From assembly GCA_030829985.1 (NCBI GenBank), contig JAURNW010000019.1, forward strand, positions 25,279 to 89,278: a DNA stretch of 64,000 nucleotides, read 5' to 3'. Source of the DNA: Gammaproteobacteria bacterium (GTDB lineage: Bacteria; Pseudomonadota; Gammaproteobacteria; Eutrophobiales; Eutrophobiaceae). The position numbers were made by a program, and so were the translations under genes. This document shows, in pieces, positions 1 to 8,846 of the stretch; position 1 is the stretch's first letter; each line of letters opens with the position of its first letter. Under the pieces are notes generated by a model. It was given only the letters and a program-made list of their open reading frames with translations. It searched no databases and had not been told where the DNA came from.

Positions 1-165
1 CCAGACCGCATGCTTTGTTTTTTTATCGAGTAAGCTGTCTCGATTCGCCTGCCAATAGTGAAACGGTAAAATAATATCACCGTCGGGCATAGGCGCATCA
101 GCATCCAGTTCACGCGCAACAGACCAATCATCATTTACAATTTTATTATCTTTAATTACTCGCAT
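1..165 (-). CDS. DUF934 family protein, N-terminal part (runs off the window edge)
   Basis: The reading frame opens at an ATG at 165 on the minus strand and stays open to base 1; it begins MRVIKDNKIVNDDW and continues with an acidic stretch and a LPFHYW motif. I recognise this as the DUF934 family, whose members are nearly always encoded directly downstream of haem nitrite/sulfite reductases. It overlaps the last 14 bases of the reductase gene, so the two are probably translationally coupled. The exact role of DUF934 proteins is not established; a part in sulfite reduction is inferred from neighbourhood. Only about 55 residues are visible. Confidence 0.75.
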   Translation of the reverse strand, partial: MRVIKDNKIVNDDWSVARELDADAPMPDGDIILPFHYWQANRDSLLDKKTKHAVW

Positions 166-1837
166 GTGCTTTTTCCTTAACCGGTTTCTTTGGATAAACA
201 CGATCTTTAAACGGTGTAATACCTACTCGACGAAATGTATCCAGAAAACGTTCTTCTTCCTGACGTTGTTCGACATAAACATCAAGTAATTTGCCAATCA
301 CATCAGCAACATCTTCTTTTGCAATAGAAGGACCAAGACGTTCGCCAAGACAAGCATCGCTTTCAGATGAACCACCGACTGTTAATTGATAAAACTCTTC
401 ATCCTTTTTCCTGACACCGAGAATACCAATATGCCCCACATGGTGATGTCCACAGGCATTCATACAACCAGACATCTTGATCTTTATATCGCCAATATCA
501 TGTAAATAATCAATGTCATTGAATTTATCGTTAATCTGCTTCGCAATAGGAATTGAACCCGCATTGGCCAGCGCGCAAAAATCCAGACCCGGGCAACAAA
601 TCATGTCTGTTAACAAACCAATATTTGCCGTGGCAAGATTCTTCTCTAACAGCTTTTCCCAAAGAATAAACAGATCGGCCTGTTTTACATTAGGTAACAC
701 CAGGTTTTGATCATGGGTTACAACTATTTCACCAAAACTATATTTATCAGCAAGATCAGCAATATGATCCATTTGTTCATCTGTAGCATCACCAGGCGCT
801 ATGCCAGGTGCTTTCAAGGAAACAACGACTGCTTTATAACCAGCAACCTTATGGGGAAACAGATTTCGTTTGGCCCAGTTTGTAAAGGATTTATTTGATT
901 CCTGTGCTGCTTCAAAGCTGTTGTCATCTGCGGCGCTGCTATCATAATCAGGTGCAGTAAAAAATCCTTTCACACGATCAATTTCTTTTTGATCAAGTTT
1001 CATCACACCATCTTTAATATGTAGCCATTCTTCTTCAACCTGTCGCGCAAATTCTTCTTTGCCCAGATCGTTAACCAGGATCTTGATTCGGGCCCTGTAT
1101 ATATTGTCTCTGCGACCATAACGATTATAAACACGCAGTACCGCTTCAAGATAAGAAAGCAAATCTTGCTTCTGCAGGAAGGGTCGGATGCTTGGACCAA
1201 TAAAAGGCGTGCGACCCAGTCCACCACCGACGATTACATTGAAACCGATTTCACCCGCTTCATTCTTAACAAGATATAGACCGATGTCGTGAACCTTTAC
1301 TGCGGCACGATCGTGGGTTGCACCTGATACTGCAATCTTGAATTTTCTGGGCAAAAATGAAAACTCGGGATGAAACGTTGACCATTGTCGAATGATTTCA
1401 CAATAAGGACGAGGATCTTCAAGTTCGTCTTGTGCAATACCAGCAAATTGATCTGAAGTGGTATTACGAATGTCATTGCCACTGGTTTGAATAGCATGCA
1501 TCTCTACACTGGCCAGATCAGCTAATATGTCAGGTACCGTCTCAAGCGCTGGCCAATTATATTGAACATTTTGTCGGGTACTAAAATGAGCGTAATTCTT
1601 GTCATATTTTCTGGCAATGTGTGCCAACATCCGTAGTTGTTCACTGGATAACAAACCATAAGGAATAGCTACTCTAAGCATCGGCGCATAACGCTGAACA
1701 TAAAGTCCATTCATCAGACGCAAAGGACGGAATTCTTCCTCACTCAGTTTACCGGCTAAAAAACGCTCAGTTTGATCACGGAATTGGGCTACTCGTTCAT
1801 CAACGATGGTCTGGTCGTAATTATCGTACTTGTACAT
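152..1837 (-). CDS. cysI: Nitrite/sulfite reductase haemoprotein (assimilatory sulfite reductase)
   Basis: This 561-residue cytoplasmic enzyme should reduce sulfite to sulfide with siroheme and a [4Fe-4S] cluster. The four cluster ligands are visible as C415-x5-C421 and C458-x3-C462, in the contexts CCPGLDFC and SGCMNACGHH. The protein shows the usual internal duplication: a first ferredoxin-like half near residues 40-110 and a second near 335-400. Length and the overlapping DUF934 gene match the pseudomonad-type CysI that works without a CysJ flavoprotein subunit; the electron donor is then probably ferredoxin, which is inference. Nitrite reduction cannot be excluded from sequence alone. Confidence 0.9.
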   Translation of the reverse strand: MYKYDNYDQTIVDERVAQFRDQTERFLAGKLSEEEFRPLRLMNGLYVQRYAPMLRVAIPYGLLSSEQLRMLAHIARKYDKNYAHFSTRQNVQYNWPALETVPDILADLASVEMHAIQTSGNDIRNTTSDQFAGIAQDELEDPRPYCEIIRQWSTFHPEFSFLPRKFKIAVSGATHDRAAVKVHDIGLYLVKNEAGEIGFNVIVGGGLGRTPFIGPSIRPFLQKQDLLSYLEAVLRVYNRYGRRDNIYRARIKILVNDLGKEEFARQVEEEWLHIKDGVMKLDQKEIDRVKGFFTAPDYDSSAADDNSFEAAQESNKSFTNWAKRNLFPHKVAGYKAVVVSLKAPGIAPGDATDEQMDHIADLADKYSFGEIVVTHDQNLVLPNVKQADLFILWEKLLEKNLATANIGLLTDMICCPGLDFCALANAGSIPIAKQINDKFNDIDYLHDIGDIKIKMSGCMNACGHHHVGHIGILGVRKKDEEFYQLTVGGSSESDACLGERLGPSIAKEDVADVIGKLLDVYVEQRQEEERFLDTFRRVGITPFKDRVYPKKPVKEKAHASN

Positions 1838-1980
1838 AGGATTTGAACTGTGTCCTGCGGTTTGTAACGGCTGCGAAAGATAGCAATTAGTTTTAAGATG
1901 GAAAAGGAATAGATTTAACTATATTTATTCGTAATTGTTATATAAAGCACACATCATTGCGAGCGCGACAATGATAGCTG

Positions 1981-2007
1981 AAATCAACAGAAATCAACAG
2001 AAATCAA
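1981..2007. repeat. Short tandem repeat, unit AAATCAACAG, 2.7 copies
   Basis: Two perfect copies of a 10-base unit plus seven bases of a third lie in the 262-base gap upstream of the sulfite reductase gene, about 145 bases before its start. The unit length is close to one helical turn, so it could be a tandem regulator site or simple slippage; nothing else in the gap helps to decide. Confidence 0.6.
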
Positions 2008-2099
2008 ACAGTATGGATGAATTATTTTCCGATAAATGAGGAAATATCACTGTTTTTTACAATGAGACTGATTAGTGAACAATTTGTTGAGTCTTTTAC

Positions 2100-2309
2100 T
2101 TAGGAAAATTGATGTTTTGCTAACAAACTTCTGCCTTTTCGAGTCAGATAGCCTTCCTGATCGATAAATCCCTTGTGTTCAGCTAGCTTGATTAGACTTA
2201 CCGGTTGATTTTTTGGTAAATAAACCAAGCCATCTCCGTAATGAAATTCAAGTACTTTAGCTATGTCCGATTCAATATTCTGTTCTAATTCTGATGATAA
2301 TGCGTTCAA
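2100..2309 (-). CDS. Small hypothetical protein (69 aa), possible winged-helix fold
   Basis: I do not recognise this gene. The protein begins MNALSSELEQNIE and has a pattern of short helices followed by SLIKLAEHKGFID and GYLTRKGRSLLAKH, which looks like the end of a winged-helix domain where a wing precedes a last helix. It stands alone between the sulfite reductase promoter and the AT-rich gap at 2310-2488. A DNA-binding role would be a guess. Amino-acid composition looks like a real protein. Confidence 0.5.
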   Translation of the reverse strand: MNALSSELEQNIESDIAKVLEFHYGDGLVYLPKNQPVSLIKLAEHKGFIDQEGYLTRKGRSLLAKHQFS

Positions 2310-2488
2310 TGTGTACCAACCTGTTACAAACTAATAAAATATTTAAGTTATATATATTAGCTAGTTATATAGATTATCTATAGCTAAATGTCAAATATAT
2401 ATTGTAAGCCGCTATAAAATTGAGGTTTTAAATAACACCCATTTGAATGAAACTGGTGTAATTGCAGTTTTAAAGCAGGTTTCAGTTT

Positions 2489-3589
2489 TTAAGGGATATG
2501 TTGCTTGGCAAGGTAATCATGAGTACGCATTTCTTCCAAACGACTAATGGTTCGTTTGAATGGTTCAAATAAACGTGATCCGGTATATAGAGCATTCGGA
2601 TGCGCTGCTGCGGTAACAATAAGTTTTACATTGCGGTCGTAGAATTCATCTACAAGTGTGATAAAGCGCCTTGCAATATCATTAACATGATCATCCATAA
2701 TCGGTATATTTGCTATCAACACAGTCTGATACTGTCTGGCAATCTCGATATAGTCTGCTGCTCCTCTTGGTCCATCACAGATAGCCATAAAATCAAACCA
2801 GACAACACCGTCACCACAACGCACCGTTTCAATAGTTCGACCTTCAATGTCCAGTGTGACTGCCGTTTCACCTATATCAGGACAAACGTGGATAAAACTA
2901 TCTTCCAGCATTGCATTCGCATGTTCATCAAGCGGTGAATGATATATCTCTGCGTGATCAAGAAATTCCAGTCGATAATCAACTCCGGTATCGACGTTGA
3001 CAACACGAGTGTACTTTTTTATTAAATCGATCGCTGGTAAAAATATATCTCGTTGCAAACCATCCTGGTACAACTGCTCCGGATGTTGGTTAGATGTGGT
3101 CACTAATATTACACCTCGTTCAAATAAGGCTTCCAGTAAGCCACCCAGCAACATGGCATCGGCAATATCCGCGACATGGAATTCATCAAAACAGAGGACT
3201 TGTGTTTTTGCTGCTAAACGATCAGCGACGATCTTTAGTGGGCTTTCTATATTTCCGAGCAACTTAAGCTCGTTTTGAATATTCTGCATGAAACGATGAA
3301 AATGTATTCTCATTTTCCTGTCAAACGGTAGACATTCATAAAAACAATCCACCAGATAGGTTTTACCTCGACCCACGCCACCCCAAAAGTAAAGTCCCTT
3401 GACCTCCTTTGGTGCAGACAGTATAAATCGAGATCGTATTTTGCTTAGCCAGCCATTATCTTTTCCTGATAATTCACATAAATCGTCGTATAAATTTTGC
3501 AAATGTACAACTGCAGTCCTCTGAGCTGGATCAGGTTTAAATCCTTTCAGGCGAATGTCTTTTTTATACTTATCTAATGGAGTCTGCAT
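2489..3589 (-). CDS. zapE: Cell division ATPase ZapE (AFG1-like)
   Basis: The 366-residue protein is a full-length member of the ZapE/AFG1 ATPase family. The Walker A motif GGVGRGKT lies at residues 70-77 and a Walker B-type motif reads VLCFDEFHVAD; the segment VTTSNQHPEQLYQDGLQR is typical of the family. In E. coli ZapE associates with the FtsZ ring during late constriction and stress. In many Gammaproteobacteria this gene sits near rplM-rpsI and degQ, and here those genes lie a few kilobases away. It is transcribed divergently from the zinc peptidase across an 83-base gap. Confidence 0.93.
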   Translation of the reverse strand: MQTPLDKYKKDIRLKGFKPDPAQRTAVVHLQNLYDDLCELSGKDNGWLSKIRSRFILSAPKEVKGLYFWGGVGRGKTYLVDCFYECLPFDRKMRIHFHRFMQNIQNELKLLGNIESPLKIVADRLAAKTQVLCFDEFHVADIADAMLLGGLLEALFERGVILVTTSNQHPEQLYQDGLQRDIFLPAIDLIKKYTRVVNVDTGVDYRLEFLDHAEIYHSPLDEHANAMLEDSFIHVCPDIGETAVTLDIEGRTIETVRCGDGVVWFDFMAICDGPRGAADYIEIARQYQTVLIANIPIMDDHVNDIARRFITLVDEFYDRNVKLIVTAAAHPNALYTGSRLFEPFKRTISRLEEMRTHDYLAKQHIP

Positions 3590-3672
3590 ATGATATTACT
3601 TATTATGGATTTTGAACTTTAGAATTAACCAGGCGCCTTAAATTAATTATTAAATAATATCATGCACAAATT

Positions 3673-4359
3673 ATGCTACCAGCATTAGTATTACTTCTAT
3701 TACTTATTATTGTGTTTCTACCCCAGTTCTGGGTACAACGCGTAATAAAACAATATAGTCAAACAATTGATGAGCTTCCCGGTACTGGCGGTGAACTTGC
3801 TGAACATCTTATAGATCGTTTTCAATTGACGGATGTTTCTGTCGAGCAAACTGATAATGGTAATGATCATTATGATCCAGACTCAAAAACAATTCGTCTT
3901 TCTGAAACAAATTACGCTGGAAAATCATTAACTGCCATTACTATTGCGGCACATGAATTTGGCCACGCGCTACAACATCACACACATTATAGTCCTTTAT
4001 TATTAAGAACCTCATTGGCAAAAAAAGCCGTGGTCGCTGAGAAAATAGCTTCTTTACTACTAGTCAGCTTACCGTTCACCTTCATTCTGGTAAAACTACC
4101 GGCTGTTAGTCTAATTCTATTGTTAGCAGGTCTTACTATTATGTGCTTACCTATACTCCTGCATATTTTTACCTTACCGGTTGAATTCGACGCCAGCTTT
4201 AATCGAGCATTACCCATTCTAAGTGAAGGGAACTATATTCCTGATTCTGCTATGCCCATCGCTCGAAAAATTCTCTCCGCCGCTGCGCTTACTTATGTTT
4301 CAGCATCGCTGGCAAGTCTGCTTAATTTTTATCGATGGTTAGCAATACTACGACGTTAG
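3673..4359 (+). CDS. Neutral zinc metallopeptidase, membrane-bound (YugP-like, Zn_peptidase_2)
   Basis: The zinc-binding motif HEFGH is at residues 94-98 in AAHEFGHALQHH. The protein starts with a hydrophobic segment (about residues 1-20) and has further membrane segments near 110-160, so the active site should sit next to the inner membrane. Length (228 aa) and layout match the YugP/PF04298 family, whose substrates are unknown. The start ATG has no strong ribosome site, but the hydrophobic N-terminus fits the family. Its stop codon overlaps the convergent radical SAM gene by four bases. Confidence 0.85.
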   Translation: MLPALVLLLLLIIVFLPQFWVQRVIKQYSQTIDELPGTGGELAEHLIDRFQLTDVSVEQTDNGNDHYDPDSKTIRLSETNYAGKSLTAITIAAHEFGHALQHHTHYSPLLLRTSLAKKAVVAEKIASLLLVSLPFTFILVKLPAVSLILLLAGLTIMCLPILLHIFTLPVEFDASFNRALPILSEGNYIPDSAMPIARKILSAAALTYVSASLASLLNFYRWLAILRR

Positions 4360-5450
4360 AAAAGGGAATGTTGTTGGCCTTGCAAGACGGGTTTTATAAA
4401 TTGACTGGTATCCAAAGAAACATTTTCACCGACATTTAATCCAAGCTGTTTACATGTCTTTACAAATCTTTTTTGAATCAAATCCGCATAAACCCCGGTA
4501 CCGGTGAGTCGACTGTGAAAATTGGGATCATTTTTTTTGCCCGCTCGGATATCGGTAATCATGTTCATGACGTGTGATGTTTTTAATGGGTAATGTGTAT
4601 CCAACCAATCCTTGAATAAATCTTTAATCTCATGAGGCAGCCTCAACATAACAAAGCTGGCAGTATTGCTGCCTGCCTCCGCTGCATATTTAAGGATAGT
4701 TTCCATCTCACTATCATTTATGACCGGGATCACTGGCGCAAATATAACGCCTGTTGGAATGCCCGCACTGATTAAATTAGATAATATTTGTAAACGCCTT
4801 TTCGGCGCAGTTGTTCTGGGTTCCATCTTCTGCATTAATTGATGGTCCAGAGTTGTAATTGACACAAACAACTGCACCAGTTTTTTTTCTGCCATCGGCG
4901 CCAACAAATCAATATCACGTTCGACCAGACTGGATTTGGTAACTATCGTTAATGGGTGGTGATACTTGTTTAATACTGCAATAATTTCACGTGTTATTTG
5001 ATATTGCCGTTCAATCGGTTGATACGGATCGGTATTTGTTCCAAGTGCAATCGTTGAACATTTATAACCAGGCGCAGCTAATTCTTTTTCCAATAACTCC
5101 GCAGCATTTGGCTTGGCAAATAATTTTGTTTCAAAGTCCAGACCTGGTGATAAATCATAATAGGCATGCGTTGGCCTGGCATAACAATAAATACAACCAT
5201 GTTCACAGCCGCGATAGGCATTGATTGACTGATCAAATGGGATATCGGGTGATTTATTTTTAGCTATTATGGTTTTCGGTTTTTCTATCGTAACCGTAGT
5301 GACGGGTTTATTCTCTTCCTTTTCATGTTCCCAGCCATCATCAATCTGATGTCGAGTATATTTTAGGTAACGTGCATCCGGTTTACTTGAACTACCTCTA
5401 CCTTTTATAACTTGCTTGTTGCTTTTCGCCGTTGATTCGTTGTCTGACAT
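4356..5450 (-). CDS. PA0069-type radical SAM protein
   Basis: A CxxxCxxC cluster (C82, C86, C89, in CEHGCIYC) marks a radical S-adenosylmethionine enzyme of 364 residues. The preceding Y-R-G-C context and the following YARPTHAYYDLSPGLDFE segment are typical of the SplB-related PA0069 family, which resembles spore photoproduct lyase but has no established substrate. The first 60 residues are polar and probably disordered. It lies three bases after the rmuC stop codon, so the two may be co-transcribed, which would be consistent with a nucleic-acid role. Confidence 0.88.
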   Translation of the reverse strand: MSDNESTAKSNKQVIKGRGSSSKPDARYLKYTRHQIDDGWEHEKEENKPVTTVTIEKPKTIIAKNKSPDIPFDQSINAYRGCEHGCIYCYARPTHAYYDLSPGLDFETKLFAKPNAAELLEKELAAPGYKCSTIALGTNTDPYQPIERQYQITREIIAVLNKYHHPLTIVTKSSLVERDIDLLAPMAEKKLVQLFVSITTLDHQLMQKMEPRTTAPKRRLQILSNLISAGIPTGVIFAPVIPVINDSEMETILKYAAEAGSNTASFVMLRLPHEIKDLFKDWLDTHYPLKTSHVMNMITDIRAGKKNDPNFHSRLTGTGVYADLIQKRFVKTCKQLGLNVGENVSLDTSQFIKPVLQGQQHSLF

Positions 5451-5453
5451 TAT

Positions 5454-6899
5454 TTAACTATTCGGGTCACTGTCATCAGTTAATGCCTTATTGACCAGTT
5501 CATCAGACAATCTTTTGTTTGTTTTCAAATCACCCAGTTTACGGATTGCCTCAGCGCGCGAGACCAAGTTTCCTTTTCCATCTACCAAACGATTGCGCGC
5601 AGTATCATATGCAGATTGAGCCTTGCCTATTTTATCGCCGACATCTTCCAGTGCTTCAACAAAGCCGGCAAGCTTGTCATACATATTACCTGCTTGCTTA
5701 GCTATTTCCTGTGCATTTTGATTCTGATATTCGTATCGCCACATATTCTGGATGATTTGTAAATTCATCGTTAATGTAGAGGGGCTCACTAAAAAGATTC
5801 CTTTATTGAATGCGTCCTGAAATAAAGATTCATCATGTTCAAACGCCAGCATCAATGCCGGTTCAATTGCAACAAACATCAACACCATGTCCAGTGAATT
5901 AACGCCAACTAATTCATCATAACTTTTTCCTTTTAACCCACTGATATGTGTTCTAACTGAATCGATATGGGCTTTGATCGCCAAACTTTTACCCTGTTCA
6001 TCTTCTGCTGAATAATATCGCTCATACGCATTCAAAGATATTTTTGAATCAATAACAACATCTCGTTTATTAGGCAAATGCACTACCACATCAGGATAAA
6101 ATGAATTTCCTGTTTCATCACGATAATTTCCCTGAACTTCATATTCGCGTCCTTTTGTTAAACCGGATTGCTCCAAAACTTTTTCCAGAATAACTTCACC
6201 CCAATTACCGCGCGTCTTACTTTCGCCCTTTAACGCATTGGTAAGATTTATTGCGTCCTTACTCATTTGTTCATTCAATGATTTCAGGCTGCTAATTTCA
6301 TGATAAAGCGATAAGCGATCTTTGGTTTCCTTATCATAAACATCTTCTATTTTTTTACGGAAGTCTCCTAACTGTTCCCTTAATGGATTAAGCACTTCAC
6401 CAATATTCAGTTTATTTTGGTCAGTAAATTTCCTGCTTTTTTCTTCAAGAATTTTATTAGATAGATTTTCAAAAGCATTTGTCATTTTGGTTTCAGCTTG
6501 TTCCAGCAAAACCATCTTTTCTTGCATGGATTTTCTTTCTTGATCGAGTTTTGTAACTAACTCGGCGACAGTAACCTTGCTATTTTCAACATCTTTTTGC
6601 AGATATTTATTTGTGTTTTCACGTTCGCGAACAGTGTTATTCAATTCCTCTATACGTTGTTCTCTATTCTCGGCACGTTCTATTTCTACGGCTAACTTAC
6701 GTTCCAACTCAATATTCTGATCGGTTAATTTGTTCGCTTTGCTGCGATAAATTAACCACAGAAGTATAAGACCCAATAAGAATCCTGTAATCGTGGCCAA
6801 CAGTGTGTGTGCATTTAATAGTTGTTCAATCATGCCTGGATAACATCCTTGAGGAATACTTGTCTTAACATCGCAATATATTTTTAATAGTTTAAACAC
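5454..6899 (-). CDS. rmuC: DNA recombination protein RmuC
   Basis: The protein has an N-terminal membrane segment (LLATITGFLLGLILLWLIY), a long coiled coil of about 170 residues and the C-terminal RmuC nuclease-like domain, including GNWGEVILEKVLEQSGL and PDVVVHLPNKRDVVIDSK. RmuC limits inversions at short inverted repeats. Two starts are possible: GTG at 6899 (481 aa, with CAGG just upstream) or ATG at 6833 (459 aa), which puts the membrane segment closer to the N-terminus as in most relatives. I kept the longer one with some doubt. Confidence 0.92.
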   Translation of the reverse strand: MFKLLKIYCDVKTSIPQGCYPGMIEQLLNAHTLLATITGFLLGLILLWLIYRSKANKLTDQNIELERKLAVEIERAENREQRIEELNNTVRERENTNKYLQKDVENSKVTVAELVTKLDQERKSMQEKMVLLEQAETKMTNAFENLSNKILEEKSRKFTDQNKLNIGEVLNPLREQLGDFRKKIEDVYDKETKDRLSLYHEISSLKSLNEQMSKDAINLTNALKGESKTRGNWGEVILEKVLEQSGLTKGREYEVQGNYRDETGNSFYPDVVVHLPNKRDVVIDSKISLNAYERYYSAEDEQGKSLAIKAHIDSVRTHISGLKGKSYDELVGVNSLDMVLMFVAIEPALMLAFEHDESLFQDAFNKGIFLVSPSTLTMNLQIIQNMWRYEYQNQNAQEIAKQAGNMYDKLAGFVEALEDVGDKIGKAQSAYDTARNRLVDGKGNLVSRAEAIRKLGDLKTNKRLSDELVNKALTDDSDPNS

Positions 6900-7057
6900 C
6901 TTACCTGATGAAACCGTAATATAAAATGACTGCTTCAGATAGTGAATAATGTGAGCAATTAGACAGATTACACCATTGATTCAATATTTTTATTGTTTAT
7001 AATCAATACCTAGTAAGCAATATTAAAAGTATATTCATCTTTTATAACCAGAACTTA

Positions 7058-7855
7058 ATGAAACTAAAAGGCATTATCTTCGATGTAGACGGTACCATGG
7101 CGGATACCGAGGAGATTCATCGTCAGGCTTTCAATCAAACCTTCAAAGAATTTGACCTTAGCTGGTATTGGTCGGAATCCGATTACCACAAATTACTCTC
7201 CATATCCGGCGGTAAAGAACGATTTAAAATCTGTCTTAACAAAGATGAAGAACTTAAAAGCAGAATACAAAACCCAGGGCATTTTATAAAAGAATTACAT
7301 CAATGTAAGTCTGAACACTACCGCTCAATGCTGGCAAGCGAGCATACTAAACTTCGTCCTGGTATAGAAAGATTACTCAATGAAGCAAAGAATGATGGAC
7401 TACGACTTGGTGTTGCAACCAGTTCATGTTTGGCCAACCTCAACACGCTAATTAATACAACGCTGAATATCGATCCCAAAGACCTGTTCAAAACCATTGT
7501 TAGCAGCGACACAGTAACAGATAAAAAACCGTCGCCAGTTGTTTATCAATGTGCCCTGGCCGGTATTGGGCTTGATGCAGATGAATGTATTGCTATTGAA
7601 GACACCCGCAACGGCAACCTGGCCGCACTCAGCGCAGGATTAAAGACCATCATTACAACACACGCTTATACCATTGATAATGATTTCACCGATGCATCAC
7701 TGGTAATTAACCATCTCGGAGAGCCTGATTACCCATTCAATATTACACAAGGCTATAATTATGATAAGTCATATGTGGATGTTGATTTGATGGAAAACAT
7801 CATTAATGATGTTTCTGATAACAATCTGCCTAAATTCGCATCAAATATTAATTAA
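7058..7855 (+). CDS. HAD-superfamily phosphatase, CbbY-like
   Basis: This 265-residue HAD hydrolase has the nucleophile motif DVDGTMAD at the N-terminus, a helical cap, and the later motifs TSSC, the KPSP lysine and EDTRNG. The cap begins EEIHRQAFNQTF and contains SGGKERF, which is diagnostic of CbbY rather than Gph or PGM-type relatives. CbbY removes phosphate from xylulose-1,5-bisphosphate, an inhibitor of Rubisco, and often sits in Calvin-cycle operons. Here it stands alone, divergent from rmuC, so the link to carbon fixation is inference. The last 40 residues (after LGEPDYPF) extend beyond the usual fold. Confidence 0.82.
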   Translation: MKLKGIIFDVDGTMADTEEIHRQAFNQTFKEFDLSWYWSESDYHKLLSISGGKERFKICLNKDEELKSRIQNPGHFIKELHQCKSEHYRSMLASEHTKLRPGIERLLNEAKNDGLRLGVATSSCLANLNTLINTTLNIDPKDLFKTIVSSDTVTDKKPSPVVYQCALAGIGLDADECIAIEDTRNGNLAALSAGLKTIITTHAYTIDNDFTDASLVINHLGEPDYPFNITQGYNYDKSYVDVDLMENIINDVSDNNLPKFASNIN

Positions 7856-7930
7856 GCATTCTTCAGTCCGGCGTAGTAAAATCTCCTCACTATTAGTGAA
7901 CTAGTCGATATCAATTCGTAATCACAAACT

Positions 7931-8842
7931 ATGACTCTATCTGAATTTCGCTACATTGTTGCTGTTGCCAAAGAACTCCATTTTGGGCGCGCTGCTGAAA
8001 AATGTTTTGTAAGCCAACCAACGCTCAGCGTGGCCGTTAAGAAAATTGAAGATGAATTGGGTGTCACCCTGTTTGAACGACATCAACATGAAGTATCTAT
8101 TACAGCTATCGGCGAAACAATCATTAAACAGGCCGAAGTAATCTTAAATGAAACAAATACACTGAAAGAGCTTGCCAAACAAAACAAAGATGAATTGAGC
8201 GGTGAATTAAAACTCGGGGTAATTTACACCATTGGACCTTACTTACTGCCAAAGTTAATACCGGTTATACATAAACAGGTCTCTGATCTGGTTCTGATAA
8301 TCGAAGAAGACTACACAGAGATTCTATCCAAAAAGTTAAAAGCCGGGGAAATCGACATTGCTATTCTGGCAAACCCGTTTGAGCAACCTGGAATAAAGAC
8401 TGAGGTACTTTATCAAGAACCTTTTATGGTTGCCTTGCCCTGCAATCATCCCCTGACTAAAAAGAAGAAACTCAATGCAGAGGATTTACTGGACGATACT
8501 ATGTTGTTATTAAAATCGGGGAACTGCTTTCGTGATCAAGTCGTGAAAGTTTGTCCTTCCTGTATTAGTCCCGTCGGAAAGAACAAACATCTCCAGAAAA
8601 CCTTACAAAGCAGCTCTATAGAAACAATCAGACAAATGGTAGCTGCAGGTGCAGGTATTACAATACTGCCCAGTTCTTCTATTGGTGCTGATAATGGTTT
8701 GAACGGTATGTTGGAATACCGTCCATTCACCAGACCAGCCCCTTATAGGGAAGTTATTATTGCGTACCGCAAATCTTTTCCCAGAATAAAAGCTGTTGAA
8801 CTGGTTAAACAATCTATTGCTAATTGTAAACCAGTTGCTTAA
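7931..8842 (+). CDS. oxyR: LysR-type hydrogen-peroxide sensor OxyR
   Basis: The protein (303 aa) has the LysR helix-turn-helix at residues 1-60 (HFGRAAEKCFVSQPTLS) and a substrate-binding-type sensor domain. The sensor holds C199 and C208 in GNCFRDQVVKVC, exactly the E. coli OxyR positions of the cysteines that form the redox disulfide. It should therefore activate peroxide-defence genes when oxidised. No catalase or alkyl-hydroperoxide reductase lies next to it. Two additional residues, C211 and C171, are nearby. It converges on the Deg protease gene with only four bases between. Confidence 0.93.
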   Translation: MTLSEFRYIVAVAKELHFGRAAEKCFVSQPTLSVAVKKIEDELGVTLFERHQHEVSITAIGETIIKQAEVILNETNTLKELAKQNKDELSGELKLGVIYTIGPYLLPKLIPVIHKQVSDLVLIIEEDYTEILSKKLKAGEIDIAILANPFEQPGIKTEVLYQEPFMVALPCNHPLTKKKKLNAEDLLDDTMLLLKSGNCFRDQVVKVCPSCISPVGKNKHLQKTLQSSSIETIRQMVAAGAGITILPSSSIGADNGLNGMLEYRPFTRPAPYREVIIAYRKSFPRIKAVELVKQSIANCKPVA

Positions 8843-8846
8843 ACAC

